From Desulfomonilaceae bacterium (GTDB lineage: Bacteria; Desulfobacterota; Desulfomonilia; Desulfomonilales; Desulfomonilaceae), in NCBI GenBank assembly GCA_041662605.1, contig JBAZSD010000014.1, positions 35,818-99,817 of the forward strand: DNA of 64,000 nt, given 5' to 3'. The position numbers and the translations under genes were made by a program. How positions within the stretch are numbered: position 1 is the stretch's first letter; each line of letters starts with the position of its first letter. This document shows, one piece after another, positions 35,956-44,599 of this stretch. A model generated the notes under the pieces. It was not told the origin of the DNA. It ran no database searches and worked only from the letters and a program-made list of their open reading frames with translations.

Positions 35956-35982
35956 GAATCGGAAGTTTTACGCTTCGATTCC
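35955..35982 (+). other. Hairpin just after the HPt-like gene
   Basis: GGAATCG (35955-35961) pairs with CGATTCC (35976-35982); AAG/CTT extends the stem with one bulged G. No T-run follows, so a processing or stabilising hairpin is more likely than a terminator. It lies at the start of the 120-base gap before the next receiver gene. Confidence 0.35.
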
Positions 35983-36075
35983 CCTGGCGCAATTCAGTGG
36001 GATTAAAGTTTCGACCGGCCGGAGCCGGGTTTTAGGAGCGTCTGAAAACAGGCCTTTGCTATCTGGAGGAACTTA

Positions 36076-36534
36076 ATGAAAGAATTCAAAGTATTGATGG
36101 TGGATGACGAAGAAGATTTCGTTCGCACACTCGATGAGCGAATGCAAATGAGGAACGTTGACACATCCGTGGCCCTGAGTGGCGAGGAGGCCATGAAAAA
36201 GCTCGCGGAGGAAACTCCTGATGTGCTTCTTGTAGATTTGAAGATGCCGGGCATGGATGGAATGGAAGTGTTAAAGAGAGCCAGGGAAGCTTATCCGGGT
36301 GTTCAGGTCGTCATGCTAACGGGTCACGGCTCCGAAGCTGATGAAGCCGAGGCTAGACGACTGGGAGTCTTCGAATATTTGCGAAAGCCGGTTCCTCTGG
36401 AACAGCTCATGCGAACCCTTAAAGGGGCTTACAAGAAGAAAATAGAGGACGCCATGGTGGCCGCCTCTTTTGCTGAAGAAGGGGATTTTGAATCCGCCAG
36501 ACAGATTATGGATCAAGGCAAGAAAAAGAAATAA
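36076..36534 (+). CDS. Stand-alone response-regulator receiver with helical tail
   Basis: 152 residues. VDDEEDF, acceptor in VLLVDLKMPGMDG, MLTGHGSEADE, RKPVPLE. A C-terminal extension of ~30 residues (DAMVAASFAEEGDFESARQI then Lys-rich end) looks like a TPR-type helix pair. GGAGG lies 7 bases before the ATG. Thirteen bases separate it from the next receiver. Confidence 0.92.
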   Translation: MKEFKVLMVDDEEDFVRTLDERMQMRNVDTSVALSGEEAMKKLAEETPDVLLVDLKMPGMDGMEVLKRAREAYPGVQVVMLTGHGSEADEAEARRLGVFEYLRKPVPLEQLMRTLKGAYKKKIEDAMVAASFAEEGDFESARQIMDQGKKKK

Positions 36535-36547
36535 CAGGAGCGAATCC

Positions 36548-36976
36548 ATGATGATCAAGGTCCTTTTGGTTGATGATGAAAAGGAATTTACCGAACTGCT
36601 TTCCGAGCGTCTTGAAGTAAGAGGATTTAGAACCAGGGTGGCTAATGATGGAGATGAGGCTATTTCCAAACTAAAGGAAGAAAGCGCGGATGTGGTATTG
36701 CTGGATGTCATGATGCCAGGCAAGAGCGGGATAGAAACCCTTAAGGAAATTAAGCAGTTGTGGCCTCTGATAGAGGTCATCATGTTGACAGGTCACGGCA
36801 CTGTCGAGACAGCCATAGAAGGAATGAAAGTAGGGGCATATGACTATCTTCTGAAGCCGACCGGAACAGAAGATCTTTCGGAAAAGATCAAAAACTCGTA
36901 CCAGAGAAAAGCTGAGCATGAGGAAAGAATTCGGCAAGCGGAAATAAACAAGATAATTGAACATAAAGGATGGTGA
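36548..36976 (+). CDS. Stand-alone response-regulator receiver
   Basis: 142 residues from ATG 36548, which has AGGAG 8 bases upstream; a second ATG follows directly. VDDEKEF, acceptor in VVLLDVMMPGKSG, MLTGHGTVETAIEG, LKPTGTE, and a charged tail (RKAEHEERIRQAEINKIIE). Closest by eye to the receivers at 22616 and 23688 of the first island, which links the two islands by descent. Confidence 0.92.
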   Translation: MMIKVLLVDDEKEFTELLSERLEVRGFRTRVANDGDEAISKLKEESADVVLLDVMMPGKSGIETLKEIKQLWPLIEVIMLTGHGTVETAIEGMKVGAYDYLLKPTGTEDLSEKIKNSYQRKAEHEERIRQAEINKIIEHKGW

Positions 36977-37114
36977 AGGTTAAATAGGACTGAAACTCTT
37001 ATTTAATTCCATCTATTTCTGGAAACCGTTCTCAATCGTAAGGTTTTTGTGGTTGGGGCAGGTCTTGTTGAGGGAAGACCTTTTTCTAAAATTTGGCTAA
37101 TCAAGAGGTGCAAT

Positions 37115-38071
37115 ATGACAAGGACCGGTAAACCAGGCGCGTTTTGTCTGGCGCTCCTATTGTCGGTTACCGTTTTTGCCGGCGCCGTTTTCGCCGGCGC
37201 CGATGTAATGGCGGCTGATAACGCGTCATCAGCTCCATGGTGGATGTGGCCCCTTGTTCTTTTGGTGGTCACGTTTGTCATGGGGATTGCGGCTGTCCTA
37301 GGGGGAGTTGGCGGTGGCGTTTTGTTCGTTCCTATAATAAGTGGCTTTTTCCCGTTCCACTTGGATTTTGTCCGTGGAGCCGGTTTGTTGGTTGCCTTGG
37401 CGGGCGCTCTTGCGGCTGGTCCTGGGCTGTTGAAGATGAATCTGGCCAGTTTAAGGCTTGCTGTGCCTGTAGCTCTGATAGCCAGTTCTTTTGCGATTAT
37501 CGGAGCCATGGTAGGCCTGGCTCTGCCCACTCAAGTTGTTCAGATCGCATTAGGGGTGACAATCCTTGGGATTTGCATTCTAATGCTCACAGCGAAAAAA
37601 TCCACGGTGCCTGATGTCCCCAAGGCGGATCGAATATCGTCTATATTGAGAATTTATGGGGTTTATCAAGAAGCCAGCACAGGTGAAATAATAGATTGGA
37701 AAATTCACAGGACGTGGCAGGGGCTCGTCCTGTTTGTGGTCATCGGGATCATGGCGGGTATGTTTGGACTTGGCGCTGGCTGGGCCAATGTGCCTGTGCT
37801 GAATCTACTCATGGGAGCCCCATTGAAAATAAGCGTGGCCACCAGTAAATTCTTGTTATCCATTACCGACACATCAGCGGCCTGGATTTATCTGAACCAG
37901 GGATGCGTCATTCCGATGATCGTAGTTCCTTCCCTGATCGGGATCATGGGCGGCTCTTTTGTAGGGGTGCGTTTGTTGAGAGTAGCCAAGCCGGGTCTGG
38001 TCAGATGGATTGTTATAGGCATGCTGGGTTTTGCCGGTCTCAAAGCCCTGACTAAAGGGTTGGGTTTTTAA
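37115..38071 (+). CDS. TauE/SafE-family (DUF81) anion exporter
   Basis: 318 residues from ATG 37115 (AGAGG upstream). About eight or nine helices in two repeated halves, starting GIAAVLGGVGGGVLFVPIISG and GIMAGMFGLGAGWANVPVLN. Members export sulfite, sulfoacetate or other organosulfonate-derived anions. A ~35-residue loop with IDWKIHRTW lies between halves. Followed by DUF1634, its frequent neighbour. Confidence 0.88.
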   Translation: MTRTGKPGAFCLALLLSVTVFAGAVFAGADVMAADNASSAPWWMWPLVLLVVTFVMGIAAVLGGVGGGVLFVPIISGFFPFHLDFVRGAGLLVALAGALAAGPGLLKMNLASLRLAVPVALIASSFAIIGAMVGLALPTQVVQIALGVTILGICILMLTAKKSTVPDVPKADRISSILRIYGVYQEASTGEIIDWKIHRTWQGLVLFVVIGIMAGMFGLGAGWANVPVLNLLMGAPLKISVATSKFLLSITDTSAAWIYLNQGCVIPMIVVPSLIGIMGGSFVGVRLLRVAKPGLVRWIVIGMLGFAGLKALTKGLGF

Positions 38072-38140
38072 ACCGGACTTCAAGTTTTATTCGCCGGACA
38101 TAGAATTACGGCTGGAATACTAATTTTAGGAGTGATCTAA

Positions 38141-38569
38141 ATGTCAATCGATCCTCACAAATCTTTGCAGGCTTCGCCTGAACAGTTAGCTTACGCCGCG
38201 GTTTTGGAAAAGGGCATGTATATAGGGCTGCTACTGCTTTTCGTGACTTACGCCATTTATCTGCTTGGGATTATGAAGCCATATATACCAGTCTCAGAAA
38301 TATCAAATTATTGGTCAATGAGCGTCGGAGAATATCTAGATAAGACTCATATCCATCCGGGATGGTGGTGGACCGGCATGCTGGGATATGGAGACTTCCT
38401 GAATTTTATAGGAATAGCCCTGTTGGCCGGTGTTACGATAGCTTGCTTCCTCATCATTGTGCCGCTTCTCTGGAAAAACAATGATAAACTATACGCTGTG
38501 CTTTCGGTGCTCGAAGCCGTTATCCTGGGCGTGGCGGCAAGTGGTATCTTAGGTACAGGCGGACATTAA
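38141..38569 (+). CDS. DUF1634-type membrane protein, TauE neighbour
   Basis: 142 residues with three hydrophobic segments (~26-46, ~86-109, ~117-137). The central loop has HIHPGWWWTGMLGYGDFLNFIGIA. DUF1634 proteins usually sit beside DUF81 exporters, as here 69 bases after the TauE-like gene, and may be an accessory subunit. Weak GGAG lies upstream. Confidence 0.75.
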   Translation: MSIDPHKSLQASPEQLAYAAVLEKGMYIGLLLLFVTYAIYLLGIMKPYIPVSEISNYWSMSVGEYLDKTHIHPGWWWTGMLGYGDFLNFIGIALLAGVTIACFLIIVPLLWKNNDKLYAVLSVLEAVILGVAASGILGTGGH

Positions 38570-38642
38570 AAACATTATCACAGACCCGAGACCATTTTGA
38601 CTACACGAGATTGTTGACGCGTTCAGCGCCTTATATGAGGTA

Positions 38643-39197
38643 ATGACAATGCCATTAACAAGAAAAGTTGCAGACCTGATAGTGCCGATAGGCGATTATG
38701 CAGTGGTTAATCAAGATAGCCCCCTGTCAGAAGCGATCTTGGCTTTAAGAAAAGTGTATTGTCAGGTGGAGACTGGAAAGTGCACTGAAGCGGGGCACCG
38801 AAACATATTGGTGTTGGATTCTTCAAAAAAACTGGTGGGAATCCTGGATTTCAGGACTATTTTGCAAGTTATGATCCCTGAAATAACCGGTGGATTGACG
38901 GACCGACTCGAGGCTCTTGGTGTTACAATGGCTTTTGCGCAAGCGGACAGTCTCGAACTGGACGAATCAAGATTGAGTTTTCGCGCAAGAGTAATCAAGA
39001 ATGCCGACACCAAGATAAAACATGTGATGTTAAAGGTTAGAGGTGTAATCCAGGCGCAAGACGATCTCCTAAACGCTATGCAACTGATGTACGCTAACAA
39101 GATCACGGTGTTGCCGGTTTATGACGGAGCCGAATTGATTGGAGTGTTAAGAGAGTCAGATCTTTTCTTAACCGTAGCGGAAATAATAACCGAGTAA
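38643..39197 (+). CDS. CBS-domain pair protein
   Basis: 184 residues, with or without the short leading ATG-ACA start at 38643. CBS1 ~10-75, long linker ~80-125, CBS2 ~125-182. It carries the insertion QVETGKCTEAGHRNILVLD found also at 27487-28044. No fused domain. Last gene of the second island, after TauE and DUF1634. It probably reads adenine nucleotides and acts on the exporter or a receiver (inference). Confidence 0.87.
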   Translation: MTMPLTRKVADLIVPIGDYAVVNQDSPLSEAILALRKVYCQVETGKCTEAGHRNILVLDSSKKLVGILDFRTILQVMIPEITGGLTDRLEALGVTMAFAQADSLELDESRLSFRARVIKNADTKIKHVMLKVRGVIQAQDDLLNAMQLMYANKITVLPVYDGAELIGVLRESDLFLTVAEIITE

Positions 39198-39264
39198 AAG
39201 GTTTGCCACCCCGGCTGGAAATTGGTAGCGTTGAAACAAACCCGGTTTCAGGCCGTGACAACGA

Positions 39265-39870
39265 ATGTTTACCATTTTAAGGTTTTTTTTAGTCATCATT
39301 TCCACGGGGATCGTTGCAGTCCTTACGCAGAGCTGTTTCGGCCCCGTAGGAATGGCTGAAATCAAATATAAACCGCTCCCCTTAATTGATGAAAACAGCC
39401 GTTTCGTTAAGTATGAAGACTCTGGCGACGATGTCTCCATCGAGCTTCGGAAAGCCCCCGTTTCCAAGTCGGTAGAGAATCTGGCAATTCACTATCCTTC
39501 CCTTTTTCCCGATGGAGAGACAATACATCCGGGAGATAGGGAAGAATATGTTACCGTTAATGGGAAAACAGCGTATAAGGTAATTTTTAACACAAAATAC
39601 ATCAGAAAAAGAAAGCGTCTCAAGACAAAATCCGGAAAATCCCCAGAAGACATACCTTCGGGTTGGTCTGAATCAATATGGGACGATCCTGTTTCCGGGG
39701 TTAAGACCCCGATTTTGGTCGGTCCGGTAATTCCGGAAAGAAAAATACTCTATCTGATTCCCGGTTCGGAAAACGTCTACTATGTGTTACTAAAGGTTGA
39801 TGGACCTGACTATGAAGACGCCATCAAGAAATTCGACAAATTTGTAAAAGAGGGTATTGATTACCGCTAA
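39265..39870 (+). CDS. Putative lipoprotein of unknown function
   Basis: 201 residues. Hydrophobic start followed by a lipobox-like LTQSC (Cys24). The mature part is soluble, with DGETIHPGDREEYVTVNGKTAYKVIF and a late ERKILYLIPGSENVYYVLLKV strand, suggesting a small beta-rich domain. A basic KRKRLKTKSGKS loop sits between. No family recognised. It precedes a radical SAM gene by 27 bases and may be co-transcribed with it. Confidence 0.7.
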   Translation: MFTILRFFLVIISTGIVAVLTQSCFGPVGMAEIKYKPLPLIDENSRFVKYEDSGDDVSIELRKAPVSKSVENLAIHYPSLFPDGETIHPGDREEYVTVNGKTAYKVIFNTKYIRKRKRLKTKSGKSPEDIPSGWSESIWDDPVSGVKTPILVGPVIPERKILYLIPGSENVYYVLLKVDGPDYEDAIKKFDKFVKEGIDYR

Positions 39871-39897
39871 ATTGCGCAGATACGGAGGAATCCCTTA

Positions 39898-40770
39898 TTG
39901 AGATACATTGGAAGCGTTTACAGACCGCCAAGCGAGGCGGAAAGCCTTATAATCCAGGTGACGCTAGGCTGCAGTCACAACAAATGCTCCTTTTGCGGAA
40001 GTTACCTGGAAAAACCATTTTCCATCAGAAACATCAAAGAGATAACCGAGGACCTCGCCGACTCAATGAGTATGGGTCCTGTCAGCCGAATTTTTCTGGC
40101 CGATGGCGACGCTCTGTGTATTCCGCAAAAGCGTCTTATAGAAATTCTTGAATTAGTGAATCGTTTTCATCCGGAAGCGGAGCGGATAGGGGTCTATTCT
40201 AACGCCAAGGACATTTTACGGAAATCAGTGGATGAACTTAAACGGCTTAAAGAGTTAAAGGTTGGGATCATATACCTGGGCGTAGAAACCGGGGACGAGA
40301 AGCTTTTGAAGAAGATTTGTAAGGGAGCTGATTACAAACAACTCGTAGAGGCTGCTCATAGGGTCAAGGAAGCCGGCATAACCCTCTCTGTTACTGTTCT
40401 CCTGGGAATAGGCGGTGTTGAGGGAAGTTCTGATCATGCCAGAGCGACAGCGGCGATACTAACTGATATGGATCCTGATTACGTTGGAGCGCTCAGTGTG
40501 ATATTGGTTCCTGGGACCCCCCTGCATAGCGAGTTTACAACAGGCGAATTCAAACTTCCTGATCCTTTCGGGCTTATCGAGGAACTCAGGACGATCATAG
40601 CAGAGTCTTCGTTCACAAACTGCGTCTTCAGATCCAATCACGCTTCCAACTATTTGCCTGTTAAAGCTACTCTTCCCCGGGACAAAAAAAAGATCCTGGA
40701 TGCCATAGACGCTATACTCAGTTCTAAAGATTCACGAGCGCTCCGGCCGGAGTTCTTGAGAGCATTGTGA
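39898..40770 (+). CDS. Radical SAM protein (Elp3/coproporphyrinogen-like core), unknown function
   Basis: 290 residues from a TTG start with GGAGG 7 bases upstream. The 4Fe-4S site is C25-x4-C30-x2-C33 (LGCSHNKCSFC), not the canonical C-x3-C-x2-C. FLADGDALCIPQKRL and VGIIYLGVETGDEKLLKKICKG are the SAM-binding strands of the Elp3-type barrel. No B12 or SPASM domain. The x4 spacing recurs in a family common in anaerobes whose reaction is not known to me. Confidence 0.88.
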   Translation: MRYIGSVYRPPSEAESLIIQVTLGCSHNKCSFCGSYLEKPFSIRNIKEITEDLADSMSMGPVSRIFLADGDALCIPQKRLIEILELVNRFHPEAERIGVYSNAKDILRKSVDELKRLKELKVGIIYLGVETGDEKLLKKICKGADYKQLVEAAHRVKEAGITLSVTVLLGIGGVEGSSDHARATAAILTDMDPDYVGALSVILVPGTPLHSEFTTGEFKLPDPFGLIEELRTIIAESSFTNCVFRSNHASNYLPVKATLPRDKKKILDAIDAILSSKDSRALRPEFLRAL

Positions 40771-40816
40771 TTTCTTGAATTGTAATCTTCCTGTCCACCA
40801 TAGTTAGCGAAAGGAG

Positions 40817-41071
40817 TTGTCCCTTATGCGTGTCATTACTGTATGCGTGGGAAGCGCATGCCATCTTAAAGGCTCTCACGATATTATAAATTATTTCAAA
40901 GACGCGATAAAAGACGCCGAACTTGAGAATAAAGTCGAGTTAAAGGGGTCGTTTTGCATGGATCATTGTACCGACGGCGCTAATCTGTTGGTAGATGATG
41001 TGTTGTTTCACGCCAATACAGTTGACGACGCCAAGGCGATTTTCAAACAGGAGATTCTAGACAAAATCTGA
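40817..41071 (+). CDS. Thioredoxin-like [2Fe-2S] ferredoxin (NuoE/HydC type)
   Basis: 84 residues. Four Cys in the thioredoxin-like ferredoxin arrangement: CVGSAC (7, 12) and GSFCMDHC (about 45, 49). It resembles the C-terminal half of NuoE and the small ferredoxin subunits found with [FeFe] hydrogenases. GGAG lies 11 bases before the ATG. Fifteen bases separate it from the sensor gene downstream. Confidence 0.88.
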   Translation: MSLMRVITVCVGSACHLKGSHDIINYFKDAIKDAELENKVELKGSFCMDHCTDGANLLVDDVLFHANTVDDAKAIFKQEILDKI

Positions 41072-41085
41072 GAGGGTAGCGGGAC

Positions 41086-43386
41086 ATGGAACAAAAACAG
41101 ACCATTCGCGTGCCTTGGAAAAGCTGGGATAACTTCACAGGTTGGGCTCAGGATTTTTCATTAAAAAAGAAAGTTTTAGGGGCGTTTCTAGGAGTGGCCG
41201 TGTTTGTCGGCCTGCTTACCATGATCCTTGGCATGCGCCTTGCCCGACACACGATCATTGAAGAGGCTCAGAAAAAGGTCTCGAGCGATCTCGCGACAGC
41301 GGCGTTTATTATACATAGCTACAGGGAGAACCTTGAACTCAGGATAAGGATGATTGGGGGATCGGACAAGATAAAAGAATACCTCCAGAGCGGCAACATT
41401 TCAGCGATTAGAAATCGCCTCGCGATGATGAATCTGGAAAACGATCTCGATTTCCTTTCTATCTTGAATCCGGAAGGTAACCTGGTCGCTAGAGCCTTTC
41501 AACTCGAGTCAACAAACGAAAATTTGGCGGTCAACCCGATAATCGAGGCAGCCGTATCCGGGAAAGGCGCTTCAGGTTTTAGAATCACCAACATTCAAAA
41601 GTTGGTTGAAGATAACCCAACTTTGGCTCAGAGGTTGGGCACGAAGCTTCCTAAAGAAGGCCTTACCCTGGAAGCCGCATATCCTATCTTTCAGGATTCC
41701 AAATTAATAGGGGTAGCATACGGGGGGATCCTGATAAACAACAACCATTCCATGGTTGAACAAATTTCCCAGCGCCTGTTTAAAGATGTGGCTTATGCGG
41801 AAAAGGAAAAGGGATTCGTGGCCATTTTTCAGGATGATGTGGCTATTAGCTCCTCCCTGCGTGGCCCCGACAAAATCCCGACGGTTGGTTTTCAAATGAA
41901 TCCAAGTCTTCGGGATCAGGTTCTGAAAAGAGGGGAAATAGTCGTCAGGCCTGAAAGAGAGTTTGAGGACGACTACTTGACGGCTACAGAGCCGATTAAG
42001 GACTACACGGGCCAAGTGATAGGCGCCATTCAGGTGGCTAGCCTGGAGCAACCGATTCTTTCAGTTGTTGATCGCCTTGTCGGCGCTTTTTTGATCATCG
42101 CTCTTTGCGGGGTAATACTAATGGGCGCCATATCGTATTTCCTCGTGAACTGGATCAACAGACCACTTGAACAGATGCTCAACGCAGCTAAGGGGGCCGC
42201 CGAAGGAGATTTGACCCACGAAGTGCCCGTAGTCGCCAGGGACGAAGTCGGCCAGCTTGCGGCGACATTTAATCTGATGATCAGAAATCTCGCTGAATCA
42301 AGAAAAAAGTTGGAAGAATGGGGCACTCAGCTCGCTTCAAAAGTCGCGGAGCAGACCGGACAGTTAGACCAGGCCAGAGAACAGGTCGAAAGAGTCAAGA
42401 AACTGGCCTCCCTCGAGAAGATGGCCGATGGTATGGCCCACATCATGGCTCACATCTCAGATCCTTTGGTGCCTGTTGGGACTTCGGACGAGGGGAGCCT
42501 CGCTGATTCCAGGATTCTGGTAATAGACACCGATGATCAGGTTCTCGAAATCTGCAAACGTATACTGGAAAATGACGGATTTGAGGTGATAACAAACCAG
42601 TCCGTGCCTGGCGCCCTCGCTGAGCTGGAGAGAGAAATTTACGATGTCGTAATTACAGATATAGAAATGCCTGAAATGACGGGACAAGCGCTGCTCAAAG
42701 AGATTAAAATCAGGCAGCCGGATGTTTTGGTTATCTTGACCGCCTCGTTCAAGGCGACTCAAGATGCGGTTGAAACCGTCAAACTGGGAGCCTATGACTA
42801 TATTCCGAAACCTTTTGGACCTCACCAGATACTACTGATGGTTTATACCGCGTTACAGACCCGGTCAATGTTGGCAAAGACAAGGCGAGAGCACGCAGCG
42901 CAGAGAGCGGAGACCATTTTTCAGCGCTTGCCAGTGGCCATAGCCCTTGCTGATGACGCTCACAGGGTAGTGTACAACAACCGGGCCTTTCTCGATTTAA
43001 CAGCTAAAGACTCTGAGGAAGATGTCAAAGGACAAAGCTTCAAGGACTTGTTTGGAGTAGATCCTTTGGATAACGCTGAAGAATCGGGTGGATCCAAGTG
43101 GCTGAAACTTGAAAAGCTGGGCAGGACGGCCAAGCTGTACAATTTCAACTTGCCGGAAGAGGATCTGAGGGTTCTCATGTTGCTGGACGTGACGGAAACA
43201 GTCATGAAAGACCAGCAGGCGGATGTTTTTAAGACGGAAACTATCAACAGGGCTCAGCAGGTTATCCATCAACAGATGCGAGTGGCCCAGGAAATCGCCG
43301 GTTTGCTTGGTGAGACCACGGCAGAGACGAAGGCGGCCCTTTTTGAGCTTATAAAATTCGCTGAAAACGTTGGAGCAATCAGATGA
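41086..43386 (+). CDS. Cache-HAMP-REC-PAS signalling protein (hydrogenase-sensor type)
   Basis: 766 residues: TM1 31-52, extracytoplasmic Cache ~55-325, TM2 ~330-352, HAMP 353-405, coiled coil ~405-440, vestigial DHp (SLEKMADGMAHIMAHISDP, 442-460), receiver 475-590 with acceptor Asp525, PAS ~605-705. There is no HATPase. The C-terminal tail (AQQVIHQQMRVAQEIAGLL then GETTAETKAAL, ~723-751) resembles tails of PAS-bearing sensory [FeFe] hydrogenases. Its stop overlaps the phosphatase start (ATGA). Confidence 0.85.
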   Translation: MEQKQTIRVPWKSWDNFTGWAQDFSLKKKVLGAFLGVAVFVGLLTMILGMRLARHTIIEEAQKKVSSDLATAAFIIHSYRENLELRIRMIGGSDKIKEYLQSGNISAIRNRLAMMNLENDLDFLSILNPEGNLVARAFQLESTNENLAVNPIIEAAVSGKGASGFRITNIQKLVEDNPTLAQRLGTKLPKEGLTLEAAYPIFQDSKLIGVAYGGILINNNHSMVEQISQRLFKDVAYAEKEKGFVAIFQDDVAISSSLRGPDKIPTVGFQMNPSLRDQVLKRGEIVVRPEREFEDDYLTATEPIKDYTGQVIGAIQVASLEQPILSVVDRLVGAFLIIALCGVILMGAISYFLVNWINRPLEQMLNAAKGAAEGDLTHEVPVVARDEVGQLAATFNLMIRNLAESRKKLEEWGTQLASKVAEQTGQLDQAREQVERVKKLASLEKMADGMAHIMAHISDPLVPVGTSDEGSLADSRILVIDTDDQVLEICKRILENDGFEVITNQSVPGALAELEREIYDVVITDIEMPEMTGQALLKEIKIRQPDVLVILTASFKATQDAVETVKLGAYDYIPKPFGPHQILLMVYTALQTRSMLAKTRREHAAQRAETIFQRLPVAIALADDAHRVVYNNRAFLDLTAKDSEEDVKGQSFKDLFGVDPLDNAEESGGSKWLKLEKLGRTAKLYNFNLPEEDLRVLMLLDVTETVMKDQQADVFKTETINRAQQVIHQQMRVAQEIAGLLGETTAETKAALFELIKFAENVGAIR

Positions 43387-44540
43387 GTCAACCTCTCTAC
43401 ATTGAATCGGGTGGCGCATCTATTTGCAAATACGGAGAGATTCTCTGTGGAGATTCTCTTTCCGTAGCATCCATTGGTGACGGGAAACTCATGGTGTTGT
43501 CGGATGGTCTTGGGAGTGGCGTGAAAGCGAATATCCTTGCGACCCTGACTACAAAGATAGCTACTCGTCTTATGGAAAGAGGGCTCCCGCTCGAAGAAGT
43601 CGTAGAAACTCTGACTGACACCTTACCGGAATGTAAAGTAAGAAAAATTGCCTACAGCACATTTACCTTGTTGAAAGTTAAAGACGATGGAAGGGTATAC
43701 CTCGCGGAATTTGACAATCCTCCGACTTTCTATCTGAAACGCGGGTACATAAGTAAACTCAATTACAAGGACAAGACCCTGGGTTCCAGAAAAATAAGGG
43801 AAGCCCACGTTCACGCTGAAGCTGGAGACTGGTTGATAACCGTGAGCGATGGAGAGATTCACGCCGGAATAGGTGGTTTGCTGAATTTGGGCTGGGACTG
43901 GGAAAAGATAGCGAAATTCCTGGAAACCCAGGTCTACGAAGATGTTTCAGCGCAGAAGGTGGCGCAGGTCCTTGTTGATCAGGCGAAGCAACTCTACGAG
44001 GATCGTCCTGGGGATGATACTACAGTAGGTGTTCTCAAAATCAGGCATAAGAGATTCGGCGCGTTCATGATCGGTCCACCGGTAAGACGTGAGGACGACA
44101 TGGATGTAGTTAAACGCTTCCTTGAGTTGCCGGGGCGGAAGATAGTGAGTGGAGGCACCACTGCGGGCATTCTTGCAAAAATCCTGGAAAAAGACGTAAC
44201 AGTTGATCTATCGACCATGACCAACAAGATTCCACCTACCGGTAAGATGGAAGGGATTGATCTCGTCACGGAAGGGGTCCATACGGTCAACCATTCTCTT
44301 GAAATTCTTCAGAAAATTAAGGAAACGGACGAACTCTCGGGATTGCGTGATGGGGCCAGTTTGCTTACGAGGGAGTTCTTGCTCGCTGATTGCATTTACA
44401 TTTTTTTGGGACAGGCCATAAATCCGGCTCATCTGAATCCGAATCTTCCCCAGGAAATGGGATTCAAGAGTCGTAGTGTCCAGTCAATCGCCGCAATGTT
44501 GAAGGAAAAGGGAAAAGAAGTCCACCTGGAAATTCACTGA
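43383..44540 (+). CDS. SpoIIE-type PP2C serine phosphatase with extra C-terminal domain
   Basis: 385 residues. N-terminal PP2C/SpoIIE domain ~1-220 with metal sites GDGKLMVLSDGLGSG, DWLITVSDGEI and PGDDTTVGVLKI. Residues ~225-385 form a second domain with GRKIVSGGTTAGILAKILEK, followed by a short GIDLVTEG segment. This two-domain architecture is known from hydrogenase-linked phosphatases. It overlaps the upstream sensor gene by 4 bases. The protein substrate (an anti-sigma-factor antagonist would be usual) is not encoded nearby. Confidence 0.88.
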   Translation: MSQPLYIESGGASICKYGEILCGDSLSVASIGDGKLMVLSDGLGSGVKANILATLTTKIATRLMERGLPLEEVVETLTDTLPECKVRKIAYSTFTLLKVKDDGRVYLAEFDNPPTFYLKRGYISKLNYKDKTLGSRKIREAHVHAEAGDWLITVSDGEIHAGIGGLLNLGWDWEKIAKFLETQVYEDVSAQKVAQVLVDQAKQLYEDRPGDDTTVGVLKIRHKRFGAFMIGPPVRREDDMDVVKRFLELPGRKIVSGGTTAGILAKILEKDVTVDLSTMTNKIPPTGKMEGIDLVTEGVHTVNHSLEILQKIKETDELSGLRDGASLLTREFLLADCIYIFLGQAINPAHLNPNLPQEMGFKSRSVQSIAAMLKEKGKEVHLEIH

Positions 44541-44577
44541 GACCTGTGAATCCTACCCCACGGATGCCCCACATTTA

Positions 44578-44599
44578 ATGATTAGGAACGCCTAATCAT
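44578..44599. terminator. Perfect hairpin between convergent genes
   Basis: ATGATTAGG-AACG-CCTAATCAT, a 9-base perfect stem with a tetraloop. It covers the stop codon of the minus-strand lipoprotein gene (44596-44598) and lies 38 bases after the phosphatase gene. No T-run on either side, so it may be a Rho-linked or 3'-protective hairpin for both messages. Confidence 0.5.

Noticed and set aside
37060..37076. TGGGGCAGGTCTTGTTG as a sigma54 promoter for the TauE-like gene
   Set aside because: The -12 element lacks GC at the needed spacing.
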